Source: Eutreptiella sp. 'Long Island Sound 2002' (taxonomy: Eukaryota > Euglenozoa > Euglenophyceae > Eutreptiales > Eutreptiaceae). From it: a stretch of DNA of 64,000 bases. Below are positions 20,633 to 31,892 of the stretch, piece by piece. The notes beneath the pieces are model-generated. The model saw only the letters and a list, made by a program, of their open reading frames with translations. It searched no databases and was not told the DNA's origin. Position 1 is the stretch's first letter, and every line of letters begins with the position of its first letter. The stretch spans positions 33,901,997-33,965,996 of the forward strand of contig OZ038384.1 in the NCBI GenBank assembly GCA_964036045.1, written 5' to 3'. Made by a program: the position numbers and the translations under genes.

Positions 20633-21230
20633 GTAAGTGGGAAGGGGTCCATTGGCACCCTTTTTCGGGCTCGGGCAGGTTTGTCTGCTCAGTTTTTTTT
20701 TTCAGGCTGCGGCGTACGATGATACGCGGTTTGTTGCATATATCCAAAGATTATGATGTTCCAATGGGCCATTGTTATCCTGACATGTACGTATCAGACG
20801 CGATTGCCAGTGCGGTGTCCACGGTTTACACAAGGCACCAGGCCAAGCCAAACAGATGTACGTGTCGTTATCTAGAATATATGGCGTTAAGGCTGTATAC
20901 CGACACAGATTCGTCCATCCGTTCACTTTACATACATGTATCATACACTCGGTTGTCCTTTTCTCGACTGCAACGGCGGACGATGGCTCAACAACATGAA
21001 ACACACAGAACTGCAGTAATGCATCTTGGTATTATTGTTACTGTTGCTTTTTGTGATTGTGGGTGTGAGTGTTTTCGAGGAGCAGGGGTGTTCTTACAAT
21101 TTTTTCTTGGTACAAAAAAAAAGGATGTGGCTTTTACAGGGTTTATCTGAAGTTACCGTTACAGTTACTTAAAGTTACCTAAAGTTACATCATCCAGCAC
21201 AGGGTTGCAACACTGCAGCCAGATCCACGG

Positions 21231-21302
21231 GTTCCAACTAACATAATGTATTCTTACATGGGGCCCGTTTTTTTCGCATTGGGCTTGGCGATGGCACCGT
21301 TG
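21231..21302 (+). repeat. 72-bp dispersed repeat, copy 1
   Basis: It matches 22827-22898 over 72 bases without net indels (GTTCCAAC..AACATAA, TTCT.ACATGGGGCCC, TTGGCGATGGCACCGT). It lies in the presumed intron left of the 21963-22769 exon. Confidence 0.7.
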
Positions 21303-21962
21303 GTTGTTCACATAAGGATCAAGGTGATCAAGTAGATTGTGCATAGTGTCATTGCAGGGACATCAAATTTTTGTACATCTTCGGCTCTTGTGTTGTGTGT
21401 TGCGTGGTTGCATGGAATGTACCGGACGTTGGGTACAACCGCTGTGTTCCGACAATACTGTGAGTAACAGATGATTGAATACCAAGCTTCACAACGCAGT
21501 GATAGACGCGGTACATGTGGATGTAACGCTTGTTGCTGCATTGCGCCAGGTTTCCCAGCCCCGTGAACGAACAAAAGTACAGTGTGCATTTGTTTCGCGT
21601 GCACAGCTTCCGCAGGTTGCCTGTCCATCCTATTGATAACCAGCTTTGCGCATCCTCATGCGCACCAGGGCGCGCCTCAAGATCCCCCCCCCCCTGTGGT
21701 TTTCACAACGGACGAGGACCACCGCCACCCAGTGTGTGTCTTCAAATGACAAGTGCAAACCTCTATATAGCAACACAGGGTTGGTGTTGGCGTTTGGACA
21801 TTATGCAGTTATACCCAGGATGGACCCGGCATATGCAGCGAATAAGATAGGCAATGGTGATCAAACAACCAAACAAATTATCCAGAATAAAAAGGTTGGA
21901 TGATTTGATGTGACGCTGTGTGTATTTTTGTCATTTGTTTTTGATCTTATGTGGTGTTCCAG

Positions 21963-22769
21963 GATACTCTTCTGACCAACAATATGACAACGACGACGAT
22001 TGACCCATCCCGCCATCGAGTACAGCAGTTGTTGAACCAGGACCTATGGTGGATGATCCCGTGGTTTTGTACGCAACCAAGGACTCTGCGCCTCGTCTGC
22101 CACATGCTGCCAACAGTATGCACCGACCGGATTTTCCTCCCACAGCTGCCAGTGGGAGCGTCGCCGATCATGCACCGATCCCGCGAGAAGATTGCCCTAG
22201 AGCCGGGTATCGCGGTGAAACCCGTCACGACCATGGTCCCATTGGCGAACCTACTGAAGCAGGCAGACGACAGTGGCGGGCATGTATGTGCCGTCATCGA
22301 CTTTGGCACCTGTTGTGGCCCGCAATACGACACCGGGGTATGCAAGCGCCTTCTGTCGCATGTGGCATGCCCATCGGCCGTGCAGCGCAGGGTGTTCCAG
22401 TTGCACATCACAAACATGGGACCCAACAAGCCGTGCTGCCGTGGAAAGGTGATCAGGTTCCTGTTGGGCATTCTAAAGAGGAGGTGGGTGCTCCGTGTCG
22501 ACTTTCTCGTCATACACCATGACGCGTCGGATATGTACAACGCGGATATCCACCACCGCCAGCAGCACAGCACAGATTTGTGTGCAGCATTGGACGGTAC
22601 CGCTGTCCTTTGGCAGCCCAAGAAGCAGGAGTCTCCCGCTGTGCGAACCGCGCGCCTTGTTGCACCAATGCCCCCACCAACAGCGCCATTATACCAGTGG
22701 GTGGATGATAACCGGAAACGGGCTCTGGAAATGCTGGATGCCGCCGTGTTGTACCAGGAGCAAGAGAAC
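21963..22769 (+). CDS. Candidate internal exon of unknown spliced gene
   Basis: A 269-codon open frame lies between a clean acceptor (pyrimidine-rich tract ending TTCCAG at 21962) and a strong donor, AAC|GTAAGT at 22770. The composition is protein-like throughout, with segments such as HVCAVIDFG, RVDFLVIHHDASDMYNADIH and YQWVDDNRKRALEML, and 12 Cys spread along it. It shows no retroelement motif and differs in character from its neighbours. I cannot assign a family. An acceptor TTCTTCTTACCCAG at 23300 could lead to a final exon with CPWCHRN, a possible zinc-binding pair. A competing overlapping frame exists at 22046-22522 but lacks splice support. Confidence 0.45.
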
Positions 22770-22826
22770 GTAAGTAAGTAGTGGGAAGCAATTACGTCTG
22801 CATCTCCTGTTTGTGTGTAGCATCGT

Positions 22827-22898
22827 GTTCCAACCAACATAACCTATTCTGACATGGGGCCCAATTCCTTCGCATTTGGCTTGGCGATGGCACCGTGG
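22827..22898 (+). repeat. 72-bp dispersed repeat, copy 2
   Basis: This is the second copy, in the presumed intron right of the same exon. A weaker resemblance is visible around 20757-20843 (GTTCCAA..CCTGACATG), which weakens the exon call there. Confidence 0.7.
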
Positions 22899-23300
22899 GG
22901 TGTGTGTTTCTGTGGTATAAAGCACAAGATAAACCGTAGCGACACACTGTGGCACATCCATGTACGCGAGTGTAGATAGTCTCGAGTATTGCAGTACTGG
23001 AGGGCTTCAAACATTATCCCGTCTCACCGTTCAAATATGTCGAACCCAGCTTACCACTTTGACCGGTTGGGTGATCTCTGTAAGACGCGGAACGAACTAA
23101 AAGAACCTCGCAGTCATACTAGGTTGATCTGTCTTCTAGATTCTGGATCGTGTTATGTGCCACAAGGATGATTCACCATGGAGTGTTGACCTCAAACATG
23201 ACGGGGCCGCAAAGATTGGGGGTGTGTTTACCAGAAAAAACGCCACGTGAATCTGCAGACAATCTGTGATTCTTCAGGTGGTGCCTTTCTTCTTACCCAG

Positions 23301-23673
23301 CGTGCCCTGGGCCATCCCCACAATGGAAACGCAACAGCGCCTGCCAGGAACAAGTGTCCATGGTGTCACAGAAATGCGGTCCCCGCAAAGCATGGGACCA
23401 CTGCTGCGCATGGCAGTGTCCCACAAATGCGCCTCGGTGGCGTAAACGTAAATCATTGCATCATCCACACCCCCCCCCGAAGCCAAACACGTCACCCTCA
23501 CCGTACTTGTTGAAAGCTTGGGAGAATGGAAATGGTATATGTACACTGCTAGGACCCTTGTATGATGATGCACGACACTGCCACAACCAATTGAATGTAG
23601 CCAATGGACTGCATAAGATCGCGTGCATGCGCCTATACACACGTCGCGCGACGTGTGTCTCGAATTGCTTCAG
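23301..23673 (+). other. Possible terminal exon or spacer before LINE C
   Basis: Two frames look coding after the acceptor at 23300: one ends at GCG TAA near 23450 and the other runs to 23513. Neither has a recognisable family. The stretch ends where LINE fragment C starts at 23674. Confidence 0.25.
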
Positions 23674-24595
23674 CGGGTACTCGGAGCTGACATTGTTTTT
23701 GACATGATCCTTCACAAAGGGCAACAATGTCCTCCATGTTGGTACCCATTCCTCTTTCCGCATGTCTTCCTTCTTCTCTTGTCTCAACCACAAGCTCCCG
23801 GATGGTGTCATTGATGGTAACCCGGGGTCCACTTGGGCAGGGCTCATGAGGGCCCAAGCTGCCCGGGTGGCGTTAGGCGGCAGGTAAACATCTGCTACCA
23901 TAATGAAGGTCCGTAGGACTGGCCCCTGCCATTGTGCGGGCTCTACCGCCCATTCCCAATCTTTCCACCTTTCTCCCCGTGACACCCATTGTCCTAGATC
24001 TCACCAATGCTTCCATTCTTTCCAATCACCAATTTCCAACTTCCAAAAATGTGCAACAAACACACCCCTTGGCAACCCTGGGCAATGAAATCCAAATACA
24101 TGGTTCACAAATTCAAATCAAGGGAAGTGTTGGGGACGGCGGCACTTGGGTTCATCAATACATGAAAGTCATGGACAAGGGAACAAACAATGATAATGTC
24201 GGGCAAAGGAGTTGAGAGGTAGAAATGGAAATGAAGGCCTTGAATAAGATATGCAATTATCGAAGACCATGTTGCATCCTTACTCCAAGAATCAACTTAT
24301 ATACCATGCAGCCTCGAACTATGCGTTCCGTTATGGAGATGCGACCCCAAGCTAGCACAATCTCGATACTACAACGACTTAGGAAAACACAGTGGTTCAC
24401 AAAAATTCATGCATGACGCAATCACATCAATACCTACCATTAGGTAGATGGCAAAACACAAAGAAGAGCATATAAAACACAATGGCATCATTGGGTTCCT
24501 CGCGAAGCTTCGGCACACATGGCCCATCCTTACCCTTGCCCAGACGACGGTAAAATCGAGTGAACGACAAGGGTTCCAAACATAAGAAATGTTCT
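23674..24595 (-). mobile_element. LINE copy C, 922-bp 5' fragment
   Basis: It matches 30971-31892 over 922 bases with no net length change. It contains the LINE 5' leader and the first part of the AlkB ORF region, to the point QLRVPAEA, and then breaks into unrelated DNA at 23673. Its 5' end (minus strand AGAACATTTC) follows directly on the short A run that ends copy B, so B and C form a head-to-tail dimer. Having only the 5' end is the reverse of normal LINE truncation and points to recombination or a later deletion. Confidence 0.88.
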
Positions 24596-24872
24596 TTTTG
24601 AATGTTCCTAACCGCATCAACTTGTTCTGGGGCTGACGTCCCCCAATGAAAGTATTTACATCAACATATAAAGATATGTACACGGCTGCTCTGATGGTTA
24701 GGTTAGATGAACGCTGATTTACCCTGTGGGGAAGGAGGGGGTTCCGGAAAGGGGGGGAGGGCTGAAGGGGTCGGGAGGAGGAGACAGAAAATCGCTGGAT
24801 GGACGGAAAAAATTCCGGATGTCCCGGGAGGCGTTGGAGCGGGGGGGGGCAGGGGCAGTCGGGCCTGGGCAC

Positions 24873-25712
24873 CTAGTAAGGGTGGGCCTTGAGGGGAGGG
24901 GTAGGCGTGTTTGACGGTAGCGTGTCTTGGAGCTTGGGGGTGGGAGGGGGAGGGCAGTCTTGGCGCGCTTTGGGGGCGCCCAAACGATTGTGGCCTGGTT
25001 GGTTTGTGGTGATCGATGGCGTTTTTGTGGAGGCCGTGGGCGTGAGTGCTGAGGAGGGCGGGGAATGGCCGAGGGGGGGGGGGGGGCGTGGTGCAGATGC
25101 GCGGCTGGACAGGCGTTTGGAATTTTTCGGCGCGCGGCGTGTGGTTGGTTGTGCTTTGGCTGACGCTGGCTTGGACGGTTTTTTTAAGGCGTGTTTAGGG
25201 AGAGGTGGGGGGTGCTGGTATACGGGGCGGGTTCGAGGGGGCATGTGGACGGAGGTACTGAAAGCACCGTGCGAAACCGAGAAGGGGTTGAGGGGGTCGG
25301 AGGGGTGCGCCCAAAGTATTGGGTCCCAAGGGAGAGGATTCGAACACAGCCAATCATGTGCTTGGTGGACAGCCTTGTCCAGATGCTTTACGCGCTCCTC
25401 CAGGGCTAGGCCAAGCATGGCTCTGTGCTGGGCGCGAGTGGAGCCCGGGATCGGCTTGGAGAGGCAGGACCATAGGGACTTTGGTACCAGAGTTCTCATG
25501 AAGTTCCTGCGGTCAGCTTTTGAGGGTCCAGAGAGCCACCAGTGCAGGACAATGGGGCTGAACAGGGTTCCCCAGGAGGAGACGTATGCCTGGACGTGCT
25601 GGTCCAACGCTTTGCAGAAGGCCAGGCATGATAAAGGGTCGAAAGGATGGTGCTGTCCGCACCTGGAACATTGGTAGTCGTGGAGCATATTGCTCCACTG
25701 GTACCCGTGCAC
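24873..25712 (-). pseudogene. LINE B C-terminal tail, zinc-binding and basic/Pro-rich
   Basis: The 279-codon frame opens with a Cys/His cluster (YQCSRCGQHH, then two Cys) as in other LINE tails. A helical, Trp-containing middle (HWWLSGPSKADRRNFMRTL) follows, then about 130 residues rich in Pro, Ser, Thr and Lys, ending at TAG. It is separated from the RNase H frame by a stop and a shift. The basic tail would bind nucleic acid, by analogy. Confidence 0.65.
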
Positions 25713-25963
25713 ATTGTAGCACCCGGACGCCAGTTTGAAAATCAGGGATGAAAACCAGGAAGTTTTGTTTTACAGGCTGAAGCTGGGGCCGACCGCTATG
25801 TTGCTATGGGAATGCCGCGGCAATAGGTGGCGGAATTGCTGTACCTTAAACTTGTGGAGGACAGGCAGGTGGTGTACCGCCACTGAGCCCAGTGGGGGGG
25901 GGGGGAGGAGGTCCGGGGTAAAAATCAGGCTGTGAGCTGCCCATTTGAAAAATGGTCGCAGAT

Positions 25964-26613
25964 TTAGTTGCCAATAAAATTTGCGTGACCTTTAATCCAC
26001 ATGATCTGGAGGGGGTTGGTAATGAGACATAGGGCGCTGTGCACGGCGACGGTCCATGTGTCGTCTTGGAACGGGCTCCGCCTACGGACTTGGCATTTCT
26101 GGAGGGTGGACACCACCTGTTCGTTGTCAATCAACAAACATACTTCGTATTGGGAAAGTTCCCTGTGGATCCAGCGAATGGCTGCTACCGCCCCCCAGAA
26201 CTCCGAACCCAGAGAAGAGGGATGCGGTGAGGATAGGCACAGGACTCTGGTTGTACCGTCGGGTAGAAACGCCGTGATGGCGGCCGCATGGCCGGACTCT
26301 CCGGAGGAGGCATCGGAATATAGCCACACCCGCTGTAGGCCGGGGTCGGCGGCCTGGTTAGTGCCTCAGCGGCATCGTGGCATCCCCACTCGTCGAGAGA
26401 CTTCTTCTCTAGGTAGTGTTGTGCCTGCAGAGCGAAGACATGGACGTGTCGGCTGATTCCTAGTGCGTGTGCGTTGTGCGGTGGCGCTGGGGGTTCGGGG
26501 ATGGTCTCCTGAGGTCGCAAAAAGTCAGGGACTAGCCGGAAGTGAGAGGGGTGGGAGTAATCCATGATGGCGTGGCATGGCATGTGCATGGTGTAGGACG
26601 TGTGGGTATCCAC
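25964..26613 (-). pseudogene. LINE B RNase H domain
   Basis: The domain has the same residues as copy A: YSDAS, SEFWGA, LIDNE and WIKGHANF. The first part reads in one frame (26613 to about 26343), and a missing G at 26341-26345 moves the rest to another (26329 to 25964). The final TAA is shared with copy A. Confidence 0.85.
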
Positions 26614-26661
26614 CGAGTAGACCCCGTCGTGGAACGAGACGTTGGCCCATTTGGAGGAGGC

Positions 26662-28839
26662 CTAGGTCACTCTTCCTGTGGCCTGTCCTGACTTGAACCT
26701 GACGGTTAGCTGGGTACCAGGCGTTAGATCCCGAATAGCAGTGGGTCTCCACGGGCCTATGCTGTGGAAAGATATGCCAAGGGCATGGATGGAGTCCATA
26801 AAAGAGTATTGCACCGGGTCCGAGGCCCTCTGGCCCGAGCTAAGTAAAGACTGGACGTACAGGGGGCCAACTGACTTTGGGGCAAGGCCGCAAAGGGCCC
26901 GTAGTCCATAGTTCACTGTGGCAACGTGGACGCTGTGCGGTAGGAACTTCATTCCCAACCCTCCCTTTGGGCGAGCCGCGAAATGGTCTTTGGCGGAGAC
27001 TAGACGTGTGATGCTGCGAGACGCAACCCCCGCCCAGATAAGTGCCTGAAGCTTTTGGGGCTGGCTGGGGGGAAGAGAGTGGGTAATTAAGCGGTAGGCG
27101 AGTGCTGGGACCAGCTGAGAGTTCGTCAGTCGGACCTTCTCACTAAGTGTAAGAGGCAAGGGAGGGAGCCGGGCAAAATAGCTCTGGATCTCCGCCTTGA
27201 GCATGTGAAACAGGCCCTTTGCCTGGTGGCAAGTAAAAAGATAAACCCCCAGGTATTTATAGCATGTGTGCGGGCGACCCGTTTTTTTGTTGTACGTGTG
27301 GAACTCCGAGCCCCTGGGTGTCAGAAATTCTTTTTGGGGGGCTGTGCCATTGGCGTGGACTTCGGTCTTTGACACATTCATGTCCAGTCCCCAGTCCCTG
27401 GCTGGCCCATCGAAGTAGTTGAGGCTGTTTTGGACGTAGTTGACGTCCTCACTTCTGATCAGGATGTCGTCCATGTAGGCGTGGTGGCTAGTGCGGGCAT
27501 TTGCCCTGGGGGGGGGCACAGTGGCAAAAAAATGGTGGAAGAGGGAGTTGAGATAGAGAATGAAGAGTAGGGGGGAGAGGGGACATCCTTGTCGGAGGCC
27601 CCTGGTTTGGAGGTGTGCGTGGGGAGTGCGGCCATTGATGATGGGGCTGTCTTGGGGGAAGGAGTATAATTGCTTTATGAGAGAAATTGTGGAAGCAGAA
27701 AAATTTGCCCGTTCGAGGACGGTCCAGAGTGTGCCATGAGGCACTGAATTAAAGGCTTTATTGAAATCGATGAACAGCGAGTAGCTCTTCTTCGATTTTG
27801 CATAAAGGGCTTTGAGGTGATACAGATGATCAGCGCATTGGTGGCCGGGAAGGCGACCGTGCTGGACTTCTGAAAGGATGTCGTGTGCAAAAGCCTGAGC
27901 GCGCAGGTGTTTGCAGGCAAAAGTTGACAAGAATTTGTAAATACAGTTTAAGAGGGCAATAGGGCGGTAGTTTGAAGGGGAGAAAGGGTCGCCTTTTTTA
28001 TAAAGCAAACATATTTTTGCGCATAGCCAGTGCGGCGGCAGCGGCGAGTGGAGCAAGCGGTTTAGGATGGAGTGGAAGAAACGTTGAATGGGTTCCGGAC
28101 AGAGGGCCAGGATGTAGTTGTCTGTTTTGTCCGGCCCCCCGGCTTTTGATGGCTTACTGTGCTTTAAGTGGTTCTGGATCTCCTGCCAGGTCACAGGAGG
28201 TATGTGGTCGTTCTTGGCAGAAACGGGGCATGTGGGGGAGTGGGACAGGACCTCGTCGACGAAGTCCTGGGGGGGGGCGTAGTCTGGATGCCCTCCAAGA
28301 TGAAGCAGGGTGTCCCCAAAAGCTTTAGCTACATCCGCCGGGTCACTCAGGAGCTCTTTGGTGGCTGGATCTCTGACTACGAGAGGCTCTAGGTCCTTAG
28401 GGCAGAGGGTGCGAGCAACTGTGGTTTTCATCTGGACCCCTCGGACCAGACTACTGTGAAGCTTTCTCTTCGCTTTGGTTTCGTCGGAGGACCGTAGGAT
28501 GTTTACCACAGACTGAACTTCCGCAATGTGCTCGGGAAATGCTGGGGAAGAAGGAGGCGGGGGTGAGCGTAATAGTTTCCTGAGCTTGCCGTAGCCCTCC
28601 TGGTCCTTGCGCTGCGGCTTCGGACGCGTGATTTTGTGGTACGCAGACCCAACCTGCATAAGGAGATAATCAGTGGCGGCGATGACCTCTTCTAATGGGG
28701 CCCTGGCAGGGGCGTCCTGGAGGTCCCGGCACCAGTTGGAGATGAGCCGTATGCTGTTGGAAAATTGTTGCTTTTCGTCACTGGAAAAAAAATGCAAGGG
28801 GGGAGTGGGGGCTGAGACAGAAGGATCGAGGAGGGGCAC
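26662..28839 (-). pseudogene. LINE B reverse transcriptase
   Basis: The 725-codon frame covers the whole RT: an N-terminal region with CPEPIQRFFHSILNRLL and PSNYRPIALLN (motifs 1-2), motif A FIDFNKAFNSV, motif B RGLRQGCPLSP, motif C AYMDD, then thumb segments (YKYLGVYLF, LTNSQLVPALAYRL). Target-primed reverse transcription is the expected role. The frame is offset from the endonuclease frame by an indel near 28840-28850 and closes at a TAG (26662) where copy A has a Glu codon. It is the longest intact coding block in this element. Confidence 0.93.
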
Positions 28840-30008
28840 TGGAAGACCGCAGCCACTGGGTGGTGGTCAGAGATGGTGTAGTCCGTGAGGACCGACGCAT
28901 CCAGAAGGGGAAAGTGCGACACTAGGCGAGGGGACGCAAAGATGTAATCCGGCCTTGCTTCGCTGTCCCAGCGGTCGCTTGCGTAGCGGGTGTACTGCCT
29001 GAGGGAGGGGTGCTCTGACCTGAAAGTGTCCACCAACCTAGATGGGAGGTACTCCACTTCCCCCGTGAGCCAGTGCCACTCATGTAGATCGACCAGGCTG
29101 TGCTGGTCAAGTTCGGGATCCAGAACACAGTTAAAATCACCCCCCAGGATGTGATTGGGATGATCGTTGAAATAAGAAGCAAGAACTCGCTGTATGGTGT
29201 CGCGGTACGGAGCTGGGGCCCCCGTGCGCACCGGGGGGGAGTAAACTGAGAAGACGTGTAAGGGAGTTGCCTCCGGTAGGGAAATTTCGGCACCACAGAT
29301 AAGGCCGTCGCTGTCTCTGGGCGGGACACAGCTGGTATATCTCGCGATGCGCGGGCCTGCAATGACCGACACCCCGTGTCTGTGGCCGCAGACATTTGAG
29401 GAGACCTTAGCGCGGTCATTGCCGAAGGCGTACCGCTGTGGGAGGAGAGGGGGAGAGTTGAGCTCTTGAAGGAGTATAATGTCATATCCCTCGTTTAGGA
29501 AGTGCAAGATTGCCGCGGGTGTGTTCTGGCTCTTTGCCGTGTTGAAGGACACGACACGGAAGGCCGGGACGGAGGGAAGAGAAGGGGGGGGGCGGCGCAA
29601 GCGTTTAGATTTGAAGGGCTTGTGCACTTGGGGGGGAGGGGGGAAGGAGGGTGTCCGAATGGAGGAATAGCGGGCACCCAGTGGGGAGTCCGGTGTCAGA
29701 AGCGTTGGTATGTGGGCAGGGTCCTCATTCTGTATTGAGGGGTCGAGTTCGCACTGTTCTAGTGCAGAAATCCGAGAGTGAAGTGCTTGTGCGTATGCTT
29801 TGGGCGAGTGGCGTAAGGCCGTGTCACAGGCAGTGCGAAGAGAGGGGTGTATAGCCAGGTCTGTGGAGACACTTGTGTCTGGGACCAATATTCTTGGATT
29901 GATGTTCGCTTGTTCCACAGGGAGAATCTCCGCGATGCGAGAGACCGTGGCGGTGAGGGAGGCACCGTGCACGCCCACGCGGGCGAGGACCTCTTGACAC
30001 CGTCTCAT
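28840..30008 (-). pseudogene. LINE B apurinic-type endonuclease
   Basis: From an ATG at 30008 (MRRCQEVL), an N-terminal segment of about 165 codons precedes an exonuclease/endonuclease/phosphatase fold: VVSFNTAKSQ, IILLQEL, HGVSVIAG, GGDFNCVL, ARPDYIFAS and SDHHPVAA. These include the metal-binding Glu, the Asp/Asn pair and the catalytic Asp-His. The enzyme nicks the target DNA to prime reverse transcription. The open frame extends upstream to 30101 without an ATG. It shares its frame with AlkB, and the stop of that ORF lies 330 bases upstream. The link to RT is broken by one indel. Confidence 0.9.
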
Positions 30009-30335
30009 GTTACTACTACTGCGGTGGCACTGACGGGTGGGAGGGGGGTAGAGAGAATATGGGGACGGGTAGCATTCGGTATACTCATCAGAGCTTCCCA
30101 CAAGGGGGACAACAGGATTTTGTGGTCTGGTACACGATGAGCACAGATCAGCCCGGTCAGGGTATACCTGGCGGTCACAGGGGTTAAGGAATTCATGTTA
30201 CGTACAAGGGGAGTGGTAGAGCGATGGCCTTGCCATGCCTGAGAACATGCAATAATGGTGATGGAGGGTATCTGGGGTCTTAAAGCGAAGATCACGTCTC
30301 GTGTGCACAGAAGGGTGACGCCGAGTGTAGGTTCT

Positions 30336-31154
30336 TTAATTCGTCTCATGTTGCTCTGGGTCCGGGGGCTCTGAGGATGTCGTATGGAGGCTCGTTCCTA
30401 CACCAGTGTGACGGAAGACAAGGGATACCCTGGAGTCTCGGGGGATGCGCCGCTTCTCCACCGTGTCAGAGTCGCGAGCTGGGATTTGGTGTTTCCATTT
30501 GTTGCGGGCTTCCCCAAAAATTAGGAGGAGGCTGCGGCGCTGTAGGAAGACTTTTTGCCTTTTCTTGAAGAGGGTGGATCCGGGGAGGGGACGCGGTTCG
30601 AAAACCATTTCCGCACCTGACCCAAAGGAGCCATCCAGGACATAAGGGCCTAGCTGAGGGACGTCTACGTGGCTCCTTAAGCCACTGCCAGGTTCGTATC
30701 GAGCCACTGACCACATATTGGGGCATAAGACAGAGGAGGGCAGCACCTGGGCGCAGGCAGAGAATGCCCGTAGCCCAATCGCTGGAATAAACTCAGGAGG
30801 GGTCGGTTCAAAAGGTTCAACTTCTTTTGATTCTGCATTGTACCTGAATCCGAAATGAAGCATTGTGCGGTGCCCCTCGGACAGCCACTGGTGATTTTCA
30901 TCTGCACTGTAGGACATCACCAGGGCTTCCTCTTCTTCTGAGAAAAACTCATTGGATATGAAGGCTTCGGCGGGTACTCGGAGCTGACATTGTTTTTGAC
31001 ATGCTCCTTCACAAAGGGCGACAATGTCCTCCATGTCGGTACCCATTCCTCTTTCCGCATGTCTTCCTTCTTCTCTTGTCTCAACCACCAGCTCCCGGAT
31101 GGTGTCATTGATGGTAACCCGGGGTCCACTTGGGCAGGGCTCATGAGGGTCCAA
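30336..31154 (-). CDS. AlkB-type 2-oxoglutarate/Fe(II) dioxygenase ORF of the LINE
   Basis: The frame of about 270 codons holds a full AlkB core: FISNEFFSEEEE start, LHFGFRYN, NMWSVARYEPGSGLRSHVD with the HxD iron ligands, the distal iron His in WKHQI, and RDSRVSLVFR with the 2-oxoglutarate-binding arginines. Known AlkB enzymes remove methyl groups from nucleic acids. It ends in TAA at 30336, upstream of the endonuclease in the same frame. The first 60 codons also occur in LINE fragment C. No ATG starts the frame. An overlapping frame (30917-31282) with WKDWEWAVEPAQWQGPVLR looks coding as well, so the true N-terminus may be joined by a shift near 30970. Confidence 0.88.
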   Translation of the reverse strand: MDPHEPCPSGPRVTINDTIRELVVETREEGRHAERGMGTDMEDIVALCEGACQKQCQLRVPAEAFISNEFFSEEEEALVMSYSADENHQWLSEGHRTMLHFGFRYNAESKEVEPFEPTPPEFIPAIGLRAFSACAQVLPSSVLCPNMWSVARYEPGSGLRSHVDVPQLGPYVLDGSFGSGAEMVFEPRPLPGSTLFKKRQKVFLQRRSLLLIFGEARNKWKHQIPARDSDTVEKRRIPRDSRVSLVFRHTGVGTSLHTTSSEPPDPEQHETN

Positions 31155-31892
31155 GCTGCCCGGGTGGCGTTAGGCGGCAGGTAAACATCTGCTACCATAA
31201 TGAAAGTCCGTAGGACTGGCCCCTGCCATTGTGCGGGCTCTACCGCCCATTCCCAATCTTTCCACCTTTCTCCCCGTGACACCCATTGTCCTAGATCTCA
31301 CCAATGCTTCCATTCCTTCCAATCACCAATTTCCAACTTCCAAAAATGTGCAACAAACACACCCCTTGGCAACCCTGGGCAATGAAATCCAAATACATGG
31401 TTCACAAATTCAAATCAAGGGAAGTGTTGGGGACGGCGGCACTTGGGTTCATCAATACATGAAAGTCATGGACAAGGGAACAAACAATGATAATGTCGGG
31501 CAAAGGAGTTGAGAGGTAGAAATGGAGATGAAGGCCTTGAATAAGATATGCAATTATCGAAGACCATGTTGCATCCTTACTCCAAGAATCAACTTATATA
31601 CCATGCAGCCTCGAACTATGCGTTCCGTTATGGAGATGCGACCCCAAGCTAGCACAATCTCGATACTACAACGACTTAAGAAAACACAGTGGTTCACAAA
31701 AATTAATGCATGACGCAATCACATCAATACCTACGATTAGGTAGATGGCAAAACACAAAGAAGAGCATATAAAACACAATGGCATCATTGGGTTCCTCGC
31801 GAAGCTTCGGCACACATGGCCCATCCTTACCGTTGCCCACAAGACGGTAAAATGGAGTGAACGACAAGGGTTCCAAACATAAGAAATGTTCT
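31155..31892 (-). other. LINE B 5' leader
   Basis: The leader is shared with copy C (23858-24595). The part to 31282 may encode the N-terminus of the AlkB protein in another frame. The rest has no long minus-strand frame. Confidence 0.6.

Larger units (their letters stand above)
24596..31892 (-). mobile_element. LINE copy B, full length with AlkB ORF
   Basis: The 7.3-kb element reads 5' leader, AlkB-type oxygenase ORF, APE endonuclease, reverse transcriptase, RNase H, zinc-binding tail and a 3' region ending in a short A run. Copy C starts at the same base, which supports 31892 as the true 5' end. Frame breaks lie near 28845 (EN to RT), 26662 (TAG), 26343 (one G fewer than copy A) and 25964 (TAA shared with copy A). 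The AlkB frame is intact over its catalytic core. An RNase H after the RT places it outside the plain L1 layout. Confidence 0.92.
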
